Numbered from the stretch's first letter, positions 46,379 to 56,639 are shown. The stretch: 64,000 nt of DNA from an uncultured Granulosicoccaceae bacterium (GCA_938007995.1 CALLLW010000002.1:1-64000), one strand, 5' to 3'. Notes: generated by a model from the letters alone, not told the origin. Made by a program: numbers and translations.

Positions 46379-47482
46379 GTGTTCAGTAAGACCGATTGTG
46401 ATCGGATGTTGCAAGCGGTCGATCTTGCAAGGCGTGGCTTGTTTACCGCGCATCCGAACCCGCGTGTCGGTTGTCTGATCGTCAAGAACGATCGGGTTAT
46501 CGGTCAGGGTTGGCACAGGCGCGCCGGGCTCGGGCACGCCGAAGTGGAAGCGCTGGATAACTGTACAGAAGATCCTCAGGGTGCAACGGTTTATGTGACG
46601 CTTGAGCCGTGCTCTTTTTACGGCAAAACACCTCCTTGTTCAGAGGCGCTGCTTGCGGCGAAAGTGGCGCGGGTTATCACCGGCAGCCGTGACCCGAACC
46701 CGAGAGTAGACAGTCTGCAAAAACTGCAGAGGGCAGGCATAAAAGTGCTGAACGGCTGCGAAGAATCTGCCTGTCTGGCTTTAAACCCGGGGTTTTTCAG
46801 TCGAATGCAGCGGCACCGTCCGTGGGTGCGGGTAAAGATGGCGATGAGTCTTGACGGCAGGACCGCACTGGCCAATGGCGTCAGTCAGTGGATCACCAGC
46901 CCGGAAGCCAGAGACGATGTACAGTGGTGGCGTGCTCAGTCGGATTGTATTTTAACCGGGATAGGCACTGTGCTGAGTGATAACCCGAAACTGACCACAC
47001 GTTTGTCCGATGAAGTCTTCCAACGCTATGGTCACGGTGGTGTAAAACAACCACTGCTTGCTATAGCTGACTCAGCGCTGCAGACATCAGTTGAGCTGAA
47101 TCTGTTCAACGCCGACAGAGATGTCGTTGTTTACTCAGCTAAAGCCGGTAGCGAAGCACACGAAGGGCCTTTTAAAGTGGTACAACTTGCCGCAGCGGCA
47201 GGCCGGGGTATTTCACTTGAGGCCATGCTGCAGGATCTCGCTGCGCGGGAAATCAATGAAGTGCATGTGGAGGCCGGTGCGACTTTATGCGCCAGTCTGA
47301 TAAAAGCCAGTCTTGCAGATGAGCTGTTGCTTTATTTAGCGCCACATTTGCTCGGTTCTGATGCACGTGGTTTGTTTAATTTGACCGGTCTGAACGAGAT
47401 GGCAGATCGGCTGAAATTTGAATTCGCAGAGGTGCGACAGGTTGGCCCGGATCTCAGGCTGCTGCTGCGCCCTGCCGCTTGA
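46379..47482 (+). CDS. ribD: Bifunctional riboflavin biosynthesis deaminase/reductase
   Basis: A 367-residue product with a GTG start. The deaminase domain (about 1-145) has the zinc site GHAEVEAL and TLEPCSFYGKTPPCSEAL. The reductase domain (about 150-365) has RPWVRVKMAMSLDGRTAL and VHVEAGATLCASL. It carries out the two steps from diaminohydroxypyrimidine phosphate to the ribityl-aminouracil phosphate. It sits in an nrdR-ribD-(Ntn hydrolase)-ribE run. Confidence 0.94.
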   Translation: MFSKTDCDRMLQAVDLARRGLFTAHPNPRVGCLIVKNDRVIGQGWHRRAGLGHAEVEALDNCTEDPQGATVYVTLEPCSFYGKTPPCSEALLAAKVARVITGSRDPNPRVDSLQKLQRAGIKVLNGCEESACLALNPGFFSRMQRHRPWVRVKMAMSLDGRTALANGVSQWITSPEARDDVQWWRAQSDCILTGIGTVLSDNPKLTTRLSDEVFQRYGHGGVKQPLLAIADSALQTSVELNLFNADRDVVVYSAKAGSEAHEGPFKVVQLAAAAGRGISLEAMLQDLAAREINEVHVEAGATLCASLIKASLADELLLYLAPHLLGSDARGLFNLTGLNEMADRLKFEFAEVRQVGPDLRLLLRPAA

Positions 47483-47560
47483 CCTTGTTGTCTTTGTGTT
47501 TCTCTTTTTGGTCGTGTGGCACAGTCCTGTGCGCTAACCAATTTTTTAGAACGGTACTTT

Positions 47561-48139
47561 ATGTCCACAGTTGTTGTTGTACGCAAAAATGGTATTGCCT
47601 GTATTGCCGCGGATTCACTGACTAGTTACGGTGATTTGAAGCTGGCATCGCGGTATGACCCGCACAGTGAAAAGATACAGACATTCGGTGATACGCATCT
47701 GGCGATTGTTGGCAGTGCTGCGCACACCCTGGTGATTGAAAGCCTGCTGAACAAGAACGATTTTTTTCCGAACTTCAGTAATCGTACTGAAATATTTAAT
47801 ACGTTCTCTCTGGTACACGCTGAACTCAAAGAAAACTATTTTCTCAATACCAAAGATGACGACGAAGATCCCTATGAATCGAGTCATATCGATTCACTGG
47901 CAATCAATGAAAACGGTATCTTTGGTATCTATGCAATGCGTGAGGTTTATGAGTATTCCTTGTTTTGGGCGACCGGTTCGGGTAGCCCCTATGCACTGGG
48001 CGCGATGCACGCAGTCTATGACCGTTACGACTCTGCCGAGTCCATCGCTGAAGCGGGGGTGCTGGCGGGTGCGGAATTCGATAACGCGTCATCGGCACCA
48101 ATTACAAGCAGATCAGTAACGCTCAGGGAGGACGTCTAG
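47561..48139 (+). CDS. Proteasome/HslV-like Ntn hydrolase in the riboflavin operon
   Basis: The product is 192 residues from ATG 47561. After Met removal the chain begins S-T-V-V-V-V-R-K-N-G, which aligns with HslV (T-T-I-V-x-V-R-R-N-G). Asp17 in AADSLTSYG matches the catalytic-region Asp, and Lys37 in SEKIQTFGD aligns with HslV Lys33 after a 4-residue insertion. FGDTHLAIVGSAAHTLVIESL matches the following helix. So the fold and a Ser1 nucleophile are plausible. The C-terminal half (GIYAMREVYEYSLFWATGSGSPYALGAMHA in part) also fits the fold. It overlaps ribE by one base (TAGTG). The substrate is unknown. Confidence 0.72.
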   Translation: MSTVVVVRKNGIACIAADSLTSYGDLKLASRYDPHSEKIQTFGDTHLAIVGSAAHTLVIESLLNKNDFFPNFSNRTEIFNTFSLVHAELKENYFLNTKDDDEDPYESSHIDSLAINENGIFGIYAMREVYEYSLFWATGSGSPYALGAMHAVYDRYDSAESIAEAGVLAGAEFDNASSAPITSRSVTLREDV

Positions 48140-48795
48140 TGTTCACCGGAATCATACAAAGCGTCGGCAACATAGAAGGGATTGAAGAAATCGGTGGTGA
48201 CAAACGGTTTACGATCGATCTTGGGCGGTTGAATGTTTCTGATATCGCATCCGGTGACAGCATTGCAATTAGCGGTGTCTGTCTGACGGCTATAAATTTT
48301 CAGGCAAACACTTTTACCGCAGATGTTTCAAAAGAAACGCTGTCTGTTACCACCATGGATGAGCTGGCGGTCGCTGACAGAGTCAATCTTGAACTCGCAC
48401 TCACGCCAACCACTCGTCTGGGTGGTCATATGGTCAGTGGTCATGTTGACGGGGTAGGTGAGGTGGTTGGTCGTTATCCCGATGGTCGGTCGGAACGTAT
48501 CGATATCAAAGCACCGCCAGAGCTGGCGCGCTACATCGCTGCCAAAGGATCAATTTGTGTTGATGGTGTTAGCCTGACCGTCAACGAGGTTTCCGCTGAC
48601 CGGTTCGGGGTGAATATCATTCCGCACACTGTCGAGCAGACCAATCTTGGCCGCTGTGCCGCAGGTGTTCGAGTCAATCTGGAGATCGATGTAATTGCCC
48701 GATACCTCGAACGACTGCTGACAGCGGGTGGCACCGGGGCAGACACTGCTGAGCAGATAATACTGGCGGGCAGTGGTAAATCTCCGACAGTCTGA
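48139..48795 (+). CDS. ribE: Riboflavin synthase, alpha chain
   Basis: A 218-residue product with a GTG start and AGGGAGGA upstream. Two lumazine-binding repeats are visible: MFTGIIQSVGNIEGI at the start of the first and GGHMVSGHVDGVGEV at the start of the second. GDSIAISGVCLTA and GSICVDGVSLTVNEV are the equivalent strands in each. It dismutates dimethylribityllumazine to riboflavin. No ribBA or ribH follows in this window. Confidence 0.94.
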   Translation: MFTGIIQSVGNIEGIEEIGGDKRFTIDLGRLNVSDIASGDSIAISGVCLTAINFQANTFTADVSKETLSVTTMDELAVADRVNLELALTPTTRLGGHMVSGHVDGVGEVVGRYPDGRSERIDIKAPPELARYIAAKGSICVDGVSLTVNEVSADRFGVNIIPHTVEQTNLGRCAAGVRVNLEIDVIARYLERLLTAGGTGADTAEQIILAGSGKSPTV

Positions 48796-48904
48796 GCCGG
48801 CCCGCCGTCGGCCAGCTCTCGGCCACCTGTGGCTGACAGGTTAAAATCAATCAATCGACTAAACTAGCGGCATCGGACGGCTGGATGTTGTAGAATCCCG
48901 CGCC

Positions 48905-48963
48905 CTGTATCTTTTCAGGCTGGTCTGTATCTTTTAAACCGGCCTGCATCTTTATCATCCGGA
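48905..48963 (+). repeat. Three degenerate ~20-bp tandem repeats before ndk
   Basis: CTGTATCTTTTCAGGCTGGT, CTGTATCTTTTAAACCGGC and CTGCATCTTTATCATCCGG follow each other 39-97 bp upstream of the ndk start. No known regulatory element is recognised. Confidence 0.5.
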
Positions 48964-49001
48964 AACCCCGGCTAACTCTTAAATTTTTAAGGAGTCATTC
49001 C

Positions 49002-49433
49002 ATGGCAGTTGAACGCACTATTTCTATTATCAAGCCCGATGCAGTCGGCAAGAATGTCATTGGCGAAATATACAGCCGCTTCGAAAAAGCCGGCCTGACC
49101 ATTGTTGCCGCAAAGATGATGCACCTGACTCAGGAACAGGCTGGTGGTTTTTACGAAGTTCATAAAGAGCGTCCTTTTTACAATGATCTGGTTTCATTCA
49201 TGACTTCCGGGCCAGTCATGGTGCAGGTGCTTGAGGGTGAAGGCGCGATTGCCAAAAACCGTGAAGTGATGGGTGCGACCAATCCTGCTGAAGCTGCTGT
49301 AGGCACTATCCGCGCTGACTTTGCTGCAAGCATTGATGAAAATGCGGTACACGGTTCTGATGCACCGGAAACTGCAGCCACTGAAATCGCGTTTTTCTTT
49401 GACGATAAAGAGCTGTGCCCGCGCACTCGATAG
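49002..49433 (+). CDS. ndk: Nucleoside diphosphate kinase
   Basis: A 143-residue product of standard family length. It has [20 protein letters not shown] at the start, the catalytic His in [16 protein letters not shown] near residue 117, and Arg/Asn contacts in [17 protein letters not shown]. It balances nucleoside triphosphates. GGAGT precedes the ATG. rlmN follows directly, with its frame overlapping or 8 bp away depending on the start used. Confidence 0.97.
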   Translation: MAVERTISIIKPDAVGKNVIGEIYSRFEKAGLTIVAAKMMHLTQEQAGGFYEVHKERPFYNDLVSFMTSGPVMVQVLEGEGAIAKNREVMGATNPAEAAVGTIRADFAASIDENAVHGSDAPETAATEIAFFFDDKELCPRTR

Positions 49434-50587
49434 ACTCAAAAGTGTCAGATAAAGCGGTATCTCCGGTGCAACCGGCACCGCGTTCTGACAAAGCTAACCT
49501 GCTCGATTTTGATCGGGCAGGGTTGCGTGCATTTTTCGAGACTATCGGCGAGAAGCCCTTTCGCGCTGATCAGGTCCTGAAGTGGCTATATCACCACGGT
49601 GCATCCGATGTTGATCAGATGACCAATCTGTCGAAATCACTGCGTACCAAACTTAAAGCGGAAACCGAAATCTATGTACCCGAGGTAGAGACCGACCATC
49701 TCTCGGCCGACGGTACCAGCAAGTGGACCTTTCGCCTGCGCGGTGGCAACGGCATAGAAACCGTATTCATTCCCGAGAAAAACCGCGGCACCTTGTGCGT
49801 ATCTTCGCAAATTGGCTGCGCGCTTGACTGTTCATTCTGCGCGACCGGCAGACAGGGTTTTAATCGAAATTTGACCACCGGTGAAATCATCGGCCAGGTC
49901 TGGTTGGCCACACAATTGCTAGCAGAGAAACCCGAAACCAAAAATCACCGTATTACTAATGTGGTGATGATGGGAATGGGTGAGCCGTTACTGAACTTCA
50001 ATCATCTGGTGCGAGCGTTAAATCTAATGCTTGACGACAATGGTTATGGACTAAGCAAACGGCGGGTGACTGTCAGTACCAGTGGTGTGCTGCCTGCGAT
50101 TGACAAGCTTAAAGAAACGGTAGATGTATCTCTTGCAGTATCGCTGCATGCACCTAACGATGAGCTTAGAACCCGGCTGGTGCCATTGAATGAAAAGTAT
50201 CCGATCAGTGAACTGATGGGTGCTTGTCGTCGATGGGTCGGTACCGGTGATCGCAAGCGACATATCCTGTTTGAATACGTAATGCTTGAAGGGGTCAATG
50301 ATCAGCCGCAGCACGCGCGTGAACTCGTCAAATTATTGAAGGGTTTTCCAGCAAAGGTGAATTTGATTCCGTTCAATCCGTTTCCGATGTCTGGCTATAA
50401 ACGATCCTCTGATGAATCGGTGGCACGATTCTGGAAGATTTTGAATGACAACCGGATTGTTGCGACGCGACGTAAAACTCGTGGCGATGATATAGAAGCT
50501 GCCTGCGGTCAGTTAGCTGGCGAAGTTAATGACAGAAGCAAAAGAGAATTGAAATTTATCAAACCTCGCTTCGGAGAGAATCTGTGA
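49415..50587 (+). CDS. rlmN: Dual-specificity RNA methyltransferase RlmN
   Basis: A 390-residue radical-SAM enzyme. The cluster motif is [11 protein letters not shown] near residue 130, and the mechanistic second Cys is near residue 357 (EAACGQLA). [10 protein letters not shown] and [12 protein letters not shown] are family blocks. It methylates C2 of A2503 in 23S rRNA and A37 in some tRNAs. The start is GTG 49415 (overlapping ndk) or GTG 49442 (8 bp after ndk). The pilW start overlaps its stop (GTGA), so ndk-rlmN-pilW look like one operon. Confidence 0.95.
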   Translation: MPAHSIDSKVSDKAVSPVQPAPRSDKANLLDFDRAGLRAFFETIGEKPFRADQVLKWLYHHGASDVDQMTNLSKSLRTKLKAETEIYVPEVETDHLSADGTSKWTFRLRGGNGIETVFIPEKNRGTLCVSSQIGCALDCSFCATGRQGFNRNLTTGEIIGQVWLATQLLAEKPETKNHRITNVVMMGMGEPLLNFNHLVRALNLMLDDNGYGLSKRRVTVSTSGVLPAIDKLKETVDVSLAVSLHAPNDELRTRLVPLNEKYPISELMGACRRWVGTGDRKRHILFEYVMLEGVNDQPQHARELVKLLKGFPAKVNLIPFNPFPMSGYKRSSDESVARFWKILNDNRIVATRRKTRGDDIEAACGQLAGEVNDRSKRELKFIKPRFGENL

Positions 50588-51369
50588 AAAAGAATGGTCA
50601 AGCAATGAGTGGTGTGAACAAAGCGTTAATGCTGTGCTCTGTACTTGCGATGGCAGGTGTAGTTTCCGGCTGTACCACCAAGACGGCATTTGGTCATCTG
50701 ACAAGCGATGACAAAGCCTCGACTTTCAACGCCGAGCTTGGCACCAATTATCTTGCCGCCGGTGAGCTTGAAAACGCTGAGACCAAACTTCAGCGTGCGC
50801 TGCAGCAAGACCCCGGTAATGCACTGGCCAACAACACCTATGGCAGCCTGCGAGCGCAGCTCGATGATCCTACTGGTGCAGAGCGGGCGTTTATAAAGTC
50901 CATCAGGCTGGATCCGAAGCGCGCGGAGTATCGTAACAACTACGCTATATTCCTGTGCGATCAGGGGCGCACTGAAGAGGCTATCGAACAGTTTGTTGCA
51001 GCATCGGAAAATAAATTTTACCGAACACCGGAGTTCGCTCTGGATAACGCCGGTGTTTGTGCCATGGATGCACAACGGCTGGCGCTGGCTGAAACACACT
51101 TGCGATCTGCAATACGCATTAATCCTAACTTTGGACCAAGCTTGCTGCACATGGCGGAATTGAAACTAAAAACAGGTGACGCTGCGGTTGCAGATGCTTA
51201 CTATGCTCGGCACAGCGTTCTTGCCAGGCCAACACCGGGTAGTCTCGCGGTAGGCATTGATGTAAAGCGTGCAATTGGTGACAACGCAGCGGCTGAAGAG
51301 CTTGCTCGTGCTTTAGTGACTAACTATCCGCGATCCAACCAGGCCAAAACGTTTATGGCTTCAAGGTAA
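50584..51369 (+). CDS. pilW: Type IV pilus biogenesis lipoprotein PilW/PilF (TPR)
   Basis: A 261-residue product with a GTG start overlapping the rlmN stop. The signal peptide ends [11 protein letters not shown], giving a lipobox Cys near residue 30. Five to six TPR units follow, with [61 protein letters not shown] and [19 protein letters not shown] among them. The outer-membrane pilotin helps assemble the PilQ secretin. rodZ and ispG, often next in this cluster, are absent. Confidence 0.9.
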   Translation: MKKNGQAMSGVNKALMLCSVLAMAGVVSGCTTKTAFGHLTSDDKASTFNAELGTNYLAAGELENAETKLQRALQQDPGNALANNTYGSLRAQLDDPTGAERAFIKSIRLDPKRAEYRNNYAIFLCDQGRTEEAIEQFVAASENKFYRTPEFALDNAGVCAMDAQRLALAETHLRSAIRINPNFGPSLLHMAELKLKTGDAAVADAYYARHSVLARPTPGSLAVGIDVKRAIGDNAAAEELARALVTNYPRSNQAKTFMASR

Positions 51370-51581
51370 ACCAGATCAGTTACGGCTAATGATCATTGCC
51401 AGTGCATCACGCGGAGCCGGTGCATAACACGGGATTTGATAAGACGGACGTAGCAACAGTACGACTGCCATTTAACCGATTGGCAGCTTGTGTTGTTGAA
51501 AACAGCTGTAAATAGAGTTTGTGATAAATACAATAACCGTTTGCCAAAGAGCAAACACACAAACAACGGCGTAATACCTCT

Positions 51582-52859
51582 ATGGGAAAAGCGGTAAAAA
51601 GCATTAAGGGCGTGCATGACATACTCCCTGATGACGTGCACCTGTGGCACTTTCTCGAGACAGTCGTTCGAGAAGTGACGCAGTGCTACGGCTATCGGGA
51701 AATACGTACACCGATACTCGAAAAGACCGAGCTATTTAAGCGATCCATAGGCGATGTTACGGACATCGTTGAAAAGGAAATGTATTCGTTTGAAGATCGC
51801 AACGGAGATCAGCTAAGCCTGCGACCGGAGAATACCGCAAGCTGCGTTCGTGCTGCCATTCAACATGGCTTACTGGCCAACCAACAGATGCACAGGTTGT
51901 GGTACCTGGGCCCACAGTTTCGCCGCGAAAATCCACAGCGTGGGCGTTACCGTCAGTTTTGGCAGGTAGGGGCCGAGGTGTACGGTATTGGCGGTCCGTT
52001 TATCGAGGCTGAACTAATTTTGCTGAGCGCCAGGCTCTGGCATCGACTGGGCCTGACCGGGCATGTCAGTTTGCAGGTCAATTCACTGGGCAACAGTGAA
52101 GACAGAGACAACTATCGTCAGGTGCTGGTTGAATACCTGAACGATCATATTGCCGAGCTCGATGAAGACTCGAAGCGTCGATTGCAATCCAACCCGCTGC
52201 GCGTGCTCGATTCTAAAAATCCCTCAATGGCGAATGTGGTCGGTGCGGCGCCGAGTGTGCTGGATCATCTCTGCAGTGAGTCGAAGGCGCATTTTGACGG
52301 TCTGCAGGAATCTCTTGCGCACTGTGGTGTCGCATTTGATGTCAACACGCGTCTGGTACGCGGGCTCGACTATTATTCTCACACGGTGTTTGAATGGGTT
52401 ACTGATCAGCTTGGTTCACAAGGCACGGTCTGCGCGGGTGGTCGGTATGACGGTTTAACTGAACAGCTGGGGGCCAGCCCGACACCCGGTGTTGGTTGGG
52501 CGCTTGGTGTTGAGCGCTTACTCGCGTTGATCAGTGATACCGGTAATGCCCCTGCGCCGCCGGTGCCGGATGTTTATATGGTGCTTGTCGGTGATCAGGC
52601 GATTGTGAGCGGCATGGCATTGGCGGAAGAATTGCGCCTCGCCCGGCCCGGCTGGCAGATAGTGACTAACTGTGTTGGTACCAGCATGAAAAGTCAGTTC
52701 AAACGGGCTGATAAAAGCGATGCAAAAGTTGCTGTGATCGTTGCTGAAGGTGAGATTGCCGACGCTACGGTCAGCGTAAAATTACTACGTGAACAGACTC
52801 AACAGCAAACTGTGCCCAGAGCAAAATTGTTAGATGTGCTCGACGGTATATTTGGATAG
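51582..52859 (+). CDS. hisS: Histidyl-tRNA synthetase
   Basis: The 425-residue class II synthetase has IKGVHDILPDD at the N-terminus. Motif 2 is RLWYLGPQFRRENPQ, followed by GRYRQFWQVGAE. The histidine-specific LVRGLDYYSHTVFEW is near residue 260. Motif 3 is near GVGWALGVERLL, and the anticodon-binding domain is C-terminal. yfgM, bamB and der follow as in many gammaproteobacteria. A small hairpin (GTTTGC/GCAAAC, 51539-51556) lies just upstream of the start. Confidence 0.97.
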   Translation: MGKAVKSIKGVHDILPDDVHLWHFLETVVREVTQCYGYREIRTPILEKTELFKRSIGDVTDIVEKEMYSFEDRNGDQLSLRPENTASCVRAAIQHGLLANQQMHRLWYLGPQFRRENPQRGRYRQFWQVGAEVYGIGGPFIEAELILLSARLWHRLGLTGHVSLQVNSLGNSEDRDNYRQVLVEYLNDHIAELDEDSKRRLQSNPLRVLDSKNPSMANVVGAAPSVLDHLCSESKAHFDGLQESLAHCGVAFDVNTRLVRGLDYYSHTVFEWVTDQLGSQGTVCAGGRYDGLTEQLGASPTPGVGWALGVERLLALISDTGNAPAPPVPDVYMVLVGDQAIVSGMALAEELRLARPGWQIVTNCVGTSMKSQFKRADKSDAKVAVIVAEGEIADATVSVKLLREQTQQQTVPRAKLLDVLDGIFG

Positions 52860-52908
52860 TATTCACCCTTGGAGCGGGCAGGGCTCGACTCCCTTTTGGT
52901 AAGAGTAA

Positions 52909-53568
52909 ATGGCTGAATTCGAAACAGAAGAACAACAAGTAGAAGCGCTGAAGCGTTGGTGGGCTGATAACGGTCGCGCCGTGATATTCGGTATCGGGCT
53001 GGGTTTGGCGCTGATTTTCGGATTCAGGGCCTGGCAGTCGCATTCTGAATCTGTTGCACAAAATGCCTCCAGTGCCTACACCGAAGTGCTCGAATCACTT
53101 GAGCGCACTGACGACGGTGAAAAATTTCTTCAGCTGGTGAGTGACATTCGCGATGAGCACAGCGGCTCTCCCTACGCTGCCATGGCGAGTCTTGCCGAGG
53201 CCCGCTTTCAGGTAGAGAACGATCAACTGCCGGAAGCCGAAACAGCGTTGCGCTGGGCGGTCGACAAAGGTGCATTTCGTGAAATTGTTCCGGTTGCCAA
53301 GCTGCGACTGGCGCGTGTGCTGAAAGCGCAGGATAAACATCAGGATGCGCTCGATGTGCTCGATTCTGTTTCATCTACTGCATTCACCGGTCATGTCGAA
53401 GAGATACGCGGCGATATCTATCTGGATCTCGGCGATACCTCTCAGGCGGCAATGTCTTATCAGCGAGCTCGTGATTCCGGATCTCCGACCAATTCCGGTG
53501 CTGCGCTGCAGATGAAAATAGACGACCTGGCAACTGATTCCTCAGACGGTACAGACGATAAATCATGA
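52909..53568 (+). CDS. yfgM: YfgM-like inner-membrane TPR protein
   Basis: The 219-residue product has a short cytosolic N-terminus (TEEQQVEALKRWWADNGR), one membrane helix (AVIFGIGLGLALIFGFRAW) and a periplasmic TPR-like domain with AEARFQVENDQLPEAETALR and LARVLKAQDKHQDALDVLD. YfgM works with PpiD at the SecYEG translocon. It lies between hisS and bamB, the conserved position. The bamB start overlaps its stop (ATGA). Confidence 0.93.
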   Translation: MAEFETEEQQVEALKRWWADNGRAVIFGIGLGLALIFGFRAWQSHSESVAQNASSAYTEVLESLERTDDGEKFLQLVSDIRDEHSGSPYAAMASLAEARFQVENDQLPEAETALRWAVDKGAFREIVPVAKLRLARVLKAQDKHQDALDVLDSVSSTAFTGHVEEIRGDIYLDLGDTSQAAMSYQRARDSGSPTNSGAALQMKIDDLATDSSDGTDDKS

Positions 53569-54722
53569 CAAGTTCGCGGCGCGGGTTATTTGTTCTGGCA
53601 CTAGCCTTTAGTACCCTGGTGCAGGTGGGTTGTAGTGCACCGCCGAGAGCAAAGCCGGCGTCTCTCACCGATATCAACAGCACCCGTTCCGCTGTTGTTG
53701 ATTGGTCTGTCAACGCAGGTGCGGGTAGCGAGCGTGATGCTGTCAGGCTCTCGCCCTACGTGTCGGATGATGCTGTCTTCGTTGTCGATACGGAAGGCAA
53801 GCTTTCTTCGATCAATCGCGAATCCGGCTCGGTGGAATGGTCAGTCGAACTGGATCGAACAATTACCTCCGGCGTCAGTGGTGACGACGACAACGTCTAT
53901 GTGGCCTCCGGCAACGGCGAGGTATTCGCCATCAGTCAATCCATCGGTGGCATCCTGTGGACCAGCAATGTTTCCTCTGAAGTCATTGCAGCTCCGGTCG
54001 CGGGCCCTGATTATGTGGTAGTCCGCAGTATCGATGGCAAGGTCTACGCACTGGAAAAATCAACCGGTGAGCGGCGCTGGCTGTATACCTATAACGTGCC
54101 GGCTTTAAGCATCCATGGCAATGGTCGACCAACGGTTGTTGCCGACGGCGTGCTGGTAGGGCTGGACAACGGCAACCTAGTGGCACTCAGAGCGGTTGAT
54201 GGCAGAGTTTTCTGGGAAGTACCACTCAGCAACAACAGCGGCCGATCTGAAGTTGAAAGCCTCAGTGATCTGGATGCAGATATCCAGATCTTCGAGCCGT
54301 ACATTTATGCGGTCAATTATCAGGGCAGTGTTGCACAGATAGATGCATCTCAGGGCAATGCGGTCTGGTCCAGCGATGTGTCATCGGTGGCCGGACTTGT
54401 GGCCACCGATGATATCGTGGTGGTAACCGATGAGTTTGACAGCGTTAAAGCTTTTAACCGGTCGAACGGTGATCTGTTGTGGACTCAGGATGCACTGGCT
54501 AATCGCAGACTGACCGGACCGGTAGAGATTGAGAGCGGCGTGATTGCAGTGGGTGATCTGCAGGGTTATCTGCATATGCTTTCAACTGAAGACGGAAGTA
54601 TTATTGGCCGCTTGCGCACCCGTGTTGGCGCTATTGCAGGGCGACCAGTCGTACGCGATGGCAGCGTTTATGTGCAGGGGCGCACTGGCAGGGTTGCCTC
54701 TGTCTCGGTGTCTTCACCGTAA
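53565..54722 (+). CDS. bamB: Outer-membrane assembly lipoprotein BamB
   Basis: A 385-residue lipoprotein whose signal ends LVQVGCSAPP. An eight-bladed PQQ-type beta-propeller follows, visible as repeats of the form G-x-V/L-x-x-I/L-x-x-x-x-G-x-x-x-W (for example LSSINRESGSVEWSVELD, VFAISQSIGGILWTSNV, VYALEKSTGERRWLYTYN, VKAFNRSNGDLLWTQDA). As part of the BAM complex it helps insert beta-barrel proteins into the outer membrane. It is cotranscribed with yfgM. Confidence 0.95.
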   Translation: MTSSRRGLFVLALAFSTLVQVGCSAPPRAKPASLTDINSTRSAVVDWSVNAGAGSERDAVRLSPYVSDDAVFVVDTEGKLSSINRESGSVEWSVELDRTITSGVSGDDDNVYVASGNGEVFAISQSIGGILWTSNVSSEVIAAPVAGPDYVVVRSIDGKVYALEKSTGERRWLYTYNVPALSIHGNGRPTVVADGVLVGLDNGNLVALRAVDGRVFWEVPLSNNSGRSEVESLSDLDADIQIFEPYIYAVNYQGSVAQIDASQGNAVWSSDVSSVAGLVATDDIVVVTDEFDSVKAFNRSNGDLLWTQDALANRRLTGPVEIESGVIAVGDLQGYLHMLSTEDGSIIGRLRTRVGAIAGRPVVRDGSVYVQGRTGRVASVSVSSP

Positions 54723-54825
54723 AACTTTTACGGGAAAATATTTCTCGTGTAGCTTGTTCTGAGCTTCCGCCAAAACTGCCTCATCTTCTCAATCTTTATG
54801 ATTGATTACAGGTTACACTTGCCGC

Positions 54826-56214
54826 ATGAAACCGGTCATTGCACTTGTCGGTCGCCCGAATGTTGGCAAGTCGACGCTCTTCAATAAGCTTACAAAATCC
54901 CGTGATGCGTTAGTTGCAGACTTTGCAGGACTAACGCGTGATCGCAAGTATGGCGATGGCAAGCTTGGCGAGATTGAATATCTGGTGGTTGATACCGGTG
55001 GCTTGAATGGCGAGTCAGAAGTGCTGGATGTGCGTATGCAACAGCAGTCATGGCAGGCTGTTGATGAATCGGATGTTGTGGTTTTCATGGTGGATGGCCG
55101 GGATGGCCTGACACCGGTGGATGAAGAGATTGCAGACCGGCTGCGCCGTTCGGGCCGAACGGTTTGTCTGACTGTAAATAAAACCGACACTCTCGATGAA
55201 AGCCAGGTAGCGGCAGAGTTTTATCAGCTCGGCATAGGTGAGCCTCACTGTATTGCTGCGGCGCATAGCCGGGGCCTGCTGAAGCTCATGAGTGCAGTTC
55301 AGGAATTGCTGCCAACACAGGCCGGTGAATCAGATGAGGAGGCCGAAGAGGGCCTGAGGCTCGCAGTCGTCGGACGTCCAAATGTGGGTAAATCCACTCT
55401 GATCAATCGGATCCTGGGTGAAGAGAGGGTGGTCGCATTTGATCTACCCGGCACCACACGCGACAGCATAGAAATTCCTTTCGAACGCGATGAAACGAAG
55501 TACACATTGATAGACACAGCCGGTGTCAGACGACGCGGCAAGATATCTGAAGCGGTAGAAAAATTCAGTGTGATAAAAACGTTGCAGGCTATCGATGAAT
55601 GCAATGTTTGTGTGTTGCTGCTTGATGCAACTGAACGCATTACAGATCAGGATTTAAATCTACTCGGCTATGTGATTGATAAAGGGCGTGCATTGGTGGT
55701 CGCGGTTAACAAATGGGATGGCCTTGAGGCAGAGCAAAGAGAGCAGATAAAAACCGATATCTCGCGACGTCTTGATTTTTTAAGCTTTACCAGTATCGAA
55801 TTTATATCGGCGCTGCATGGCACCGGCGTCGGTAATTTATTTGCATTGACCAATCGCGCCTATCAGTCAGCGATGATAGATATGGCTACACCCCAGCTGA
55901 CGCGCATGCTTGAGTATGCGGTTGAGCAACACCAACCGCCACTGGTACGTGGTCGCCGTATAAAAATGCGATACGCGCATCAGGGTGGTTCCAATCCGCC
56001 GGTGATCGTTGTCCACGGCAATCAGATCGATCGTGTTCCAGCGGCGTACAAGCGATATTTGAGTAATTATTTCCAGCGTGAGCTTAAGTTGTTTGGCACG
56101 CCGGTAAGGATTGATTTTAAAGGCTCAGAGAATCCTTTCAGCCACATCAGGAATAAACTGACTCCGCGCCAGCAGCGAAAACGCCGGCGTGCGATAAAGA
56201 AATTTAAGAAGTAG
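54826..56214 (+). CDS. der: Ribosome-assembly GTPase Der (EngA)
   Basis: The product is 462 residues from ATG 54826. Two tandem GTPase domains each start with GRPNVGKST (near residues 8 and 182). Switch and G3-G4 motifs are [21 protein letters not shown] and NKWDGLE. The C-terminal KH-like domain follows, with [19 protein letters not shown]. The tail ends [11 protein letters not shown]. It acts in 50S subunit maturation. Confidence 0.96.
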   Translation: MKPVIALVGRPNVGKSTLFNKLTKSRDALVADFAGLTRDRKYGDGKLGEIEYLVVDTGGLNGESEVLDVRMQQQSWQAVDESDVVVFMVDGRDGLTPVDEEIADRLRRSGRTVCLTVNKTDTLDESQVAAEFYQLGIGEPHCIAAAHSRGLLKLMSAVQELLPTQAGESDEEAEEGLRLAVVGRPNVGKSTLINRILGEERVVAFDLPGTTRDSIEIPFERDETKYTLIDTAGVRRRGKISEAVEKFSVIKTLQAIDECNVCVLLLDATERITDQDLNLLGYVIDKGRALVVAVNKWDGLEAEQREQIKTDISRRLDFLSFTSIEFISALHGTGVGNLFALTNRAYQSAMIDMATPQLTRMLEYAVEQHQPPLVRGRRIKMRYAHQGGSNPPVIVVHGNQIDRVPAAYKRYLSNYFQRELKLFGTPVRIDFKGSENPFSHIRNKLTPRQQRKRRRAIKKFKK

Positions 56215-56323
56215 CCTGTAAAGAAACGAATGTATCTGCCGATACACCGGCAGTTGTTGGCATTCGGCCAGGATACCTGCAACGTCACACGTAAAAATAA
56301 CTACTAACAACGCGTGGTGTAAA

Positions 56324-56578
56324 TTGAATAACCTAATCGCTTTGGAATTGCCTGCAAAGAGCTCTGAAGACCTGCCAGCAACAGCGCCAGCCGGGTCTGA
56401 GGCAATGCAGCAGTGGTTGGACAACGCGCTTTCCAGCAATAACGCGCGAGACCGGATTGCTGTGGTCAAAGGTATCAGTCGTGGTGTGTTCGGCAGCCTG
56501 CCTTTATCTTGTGATTATGCAGCAGAGTCAGTTGCTGATGATTTTGTTGATTACGATAACTTTCAGCGTGCAGCGTAG
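56324..56578 (+). CDS. Possible small protein of unknown function
   Basis: An 84-residue frame with a TTG start. The composition is protein-like, with a helical central part (GSEAMQQWLDNALSSNNARD) and an acidic C-terminus (SVADDFVDYDNFQ). There is no clear ribosome site and no recognised domain. It could be a remnant of the N-terminus of a larger protein. It fills most of the 425-bp gap between der and coaA, where I see nothing else except a weak hairpin near 56236-56253. Confidence 0.35.
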   Translation: MNNLIALELPAKSSEDLPATAPAGSEAMQQWLDNALSSNNARDRIAVVKGISRGVFGSLPLSCDYAAESVADDFVDYDNFQRAA

Positions 56579-56639
56579 GACTTAATGCCTGCAGAGCAGC
56601 AGCAATGGATGTTGGTCAAACTCGTTGCGGAATCAGACG

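Noticed and set aside
54717..54733. Palindrome CCGTAAAACTTTTACGG at the bamB stop as a terminator
   Set aside because: The loop is too small for the full stem and the stem is AT-rich without a clear T-run.
56236..56253. CTGCCG/CGGCAG hairpin after der as a terminator
   Set aside because: Only 6 bp of stem and no T-run.
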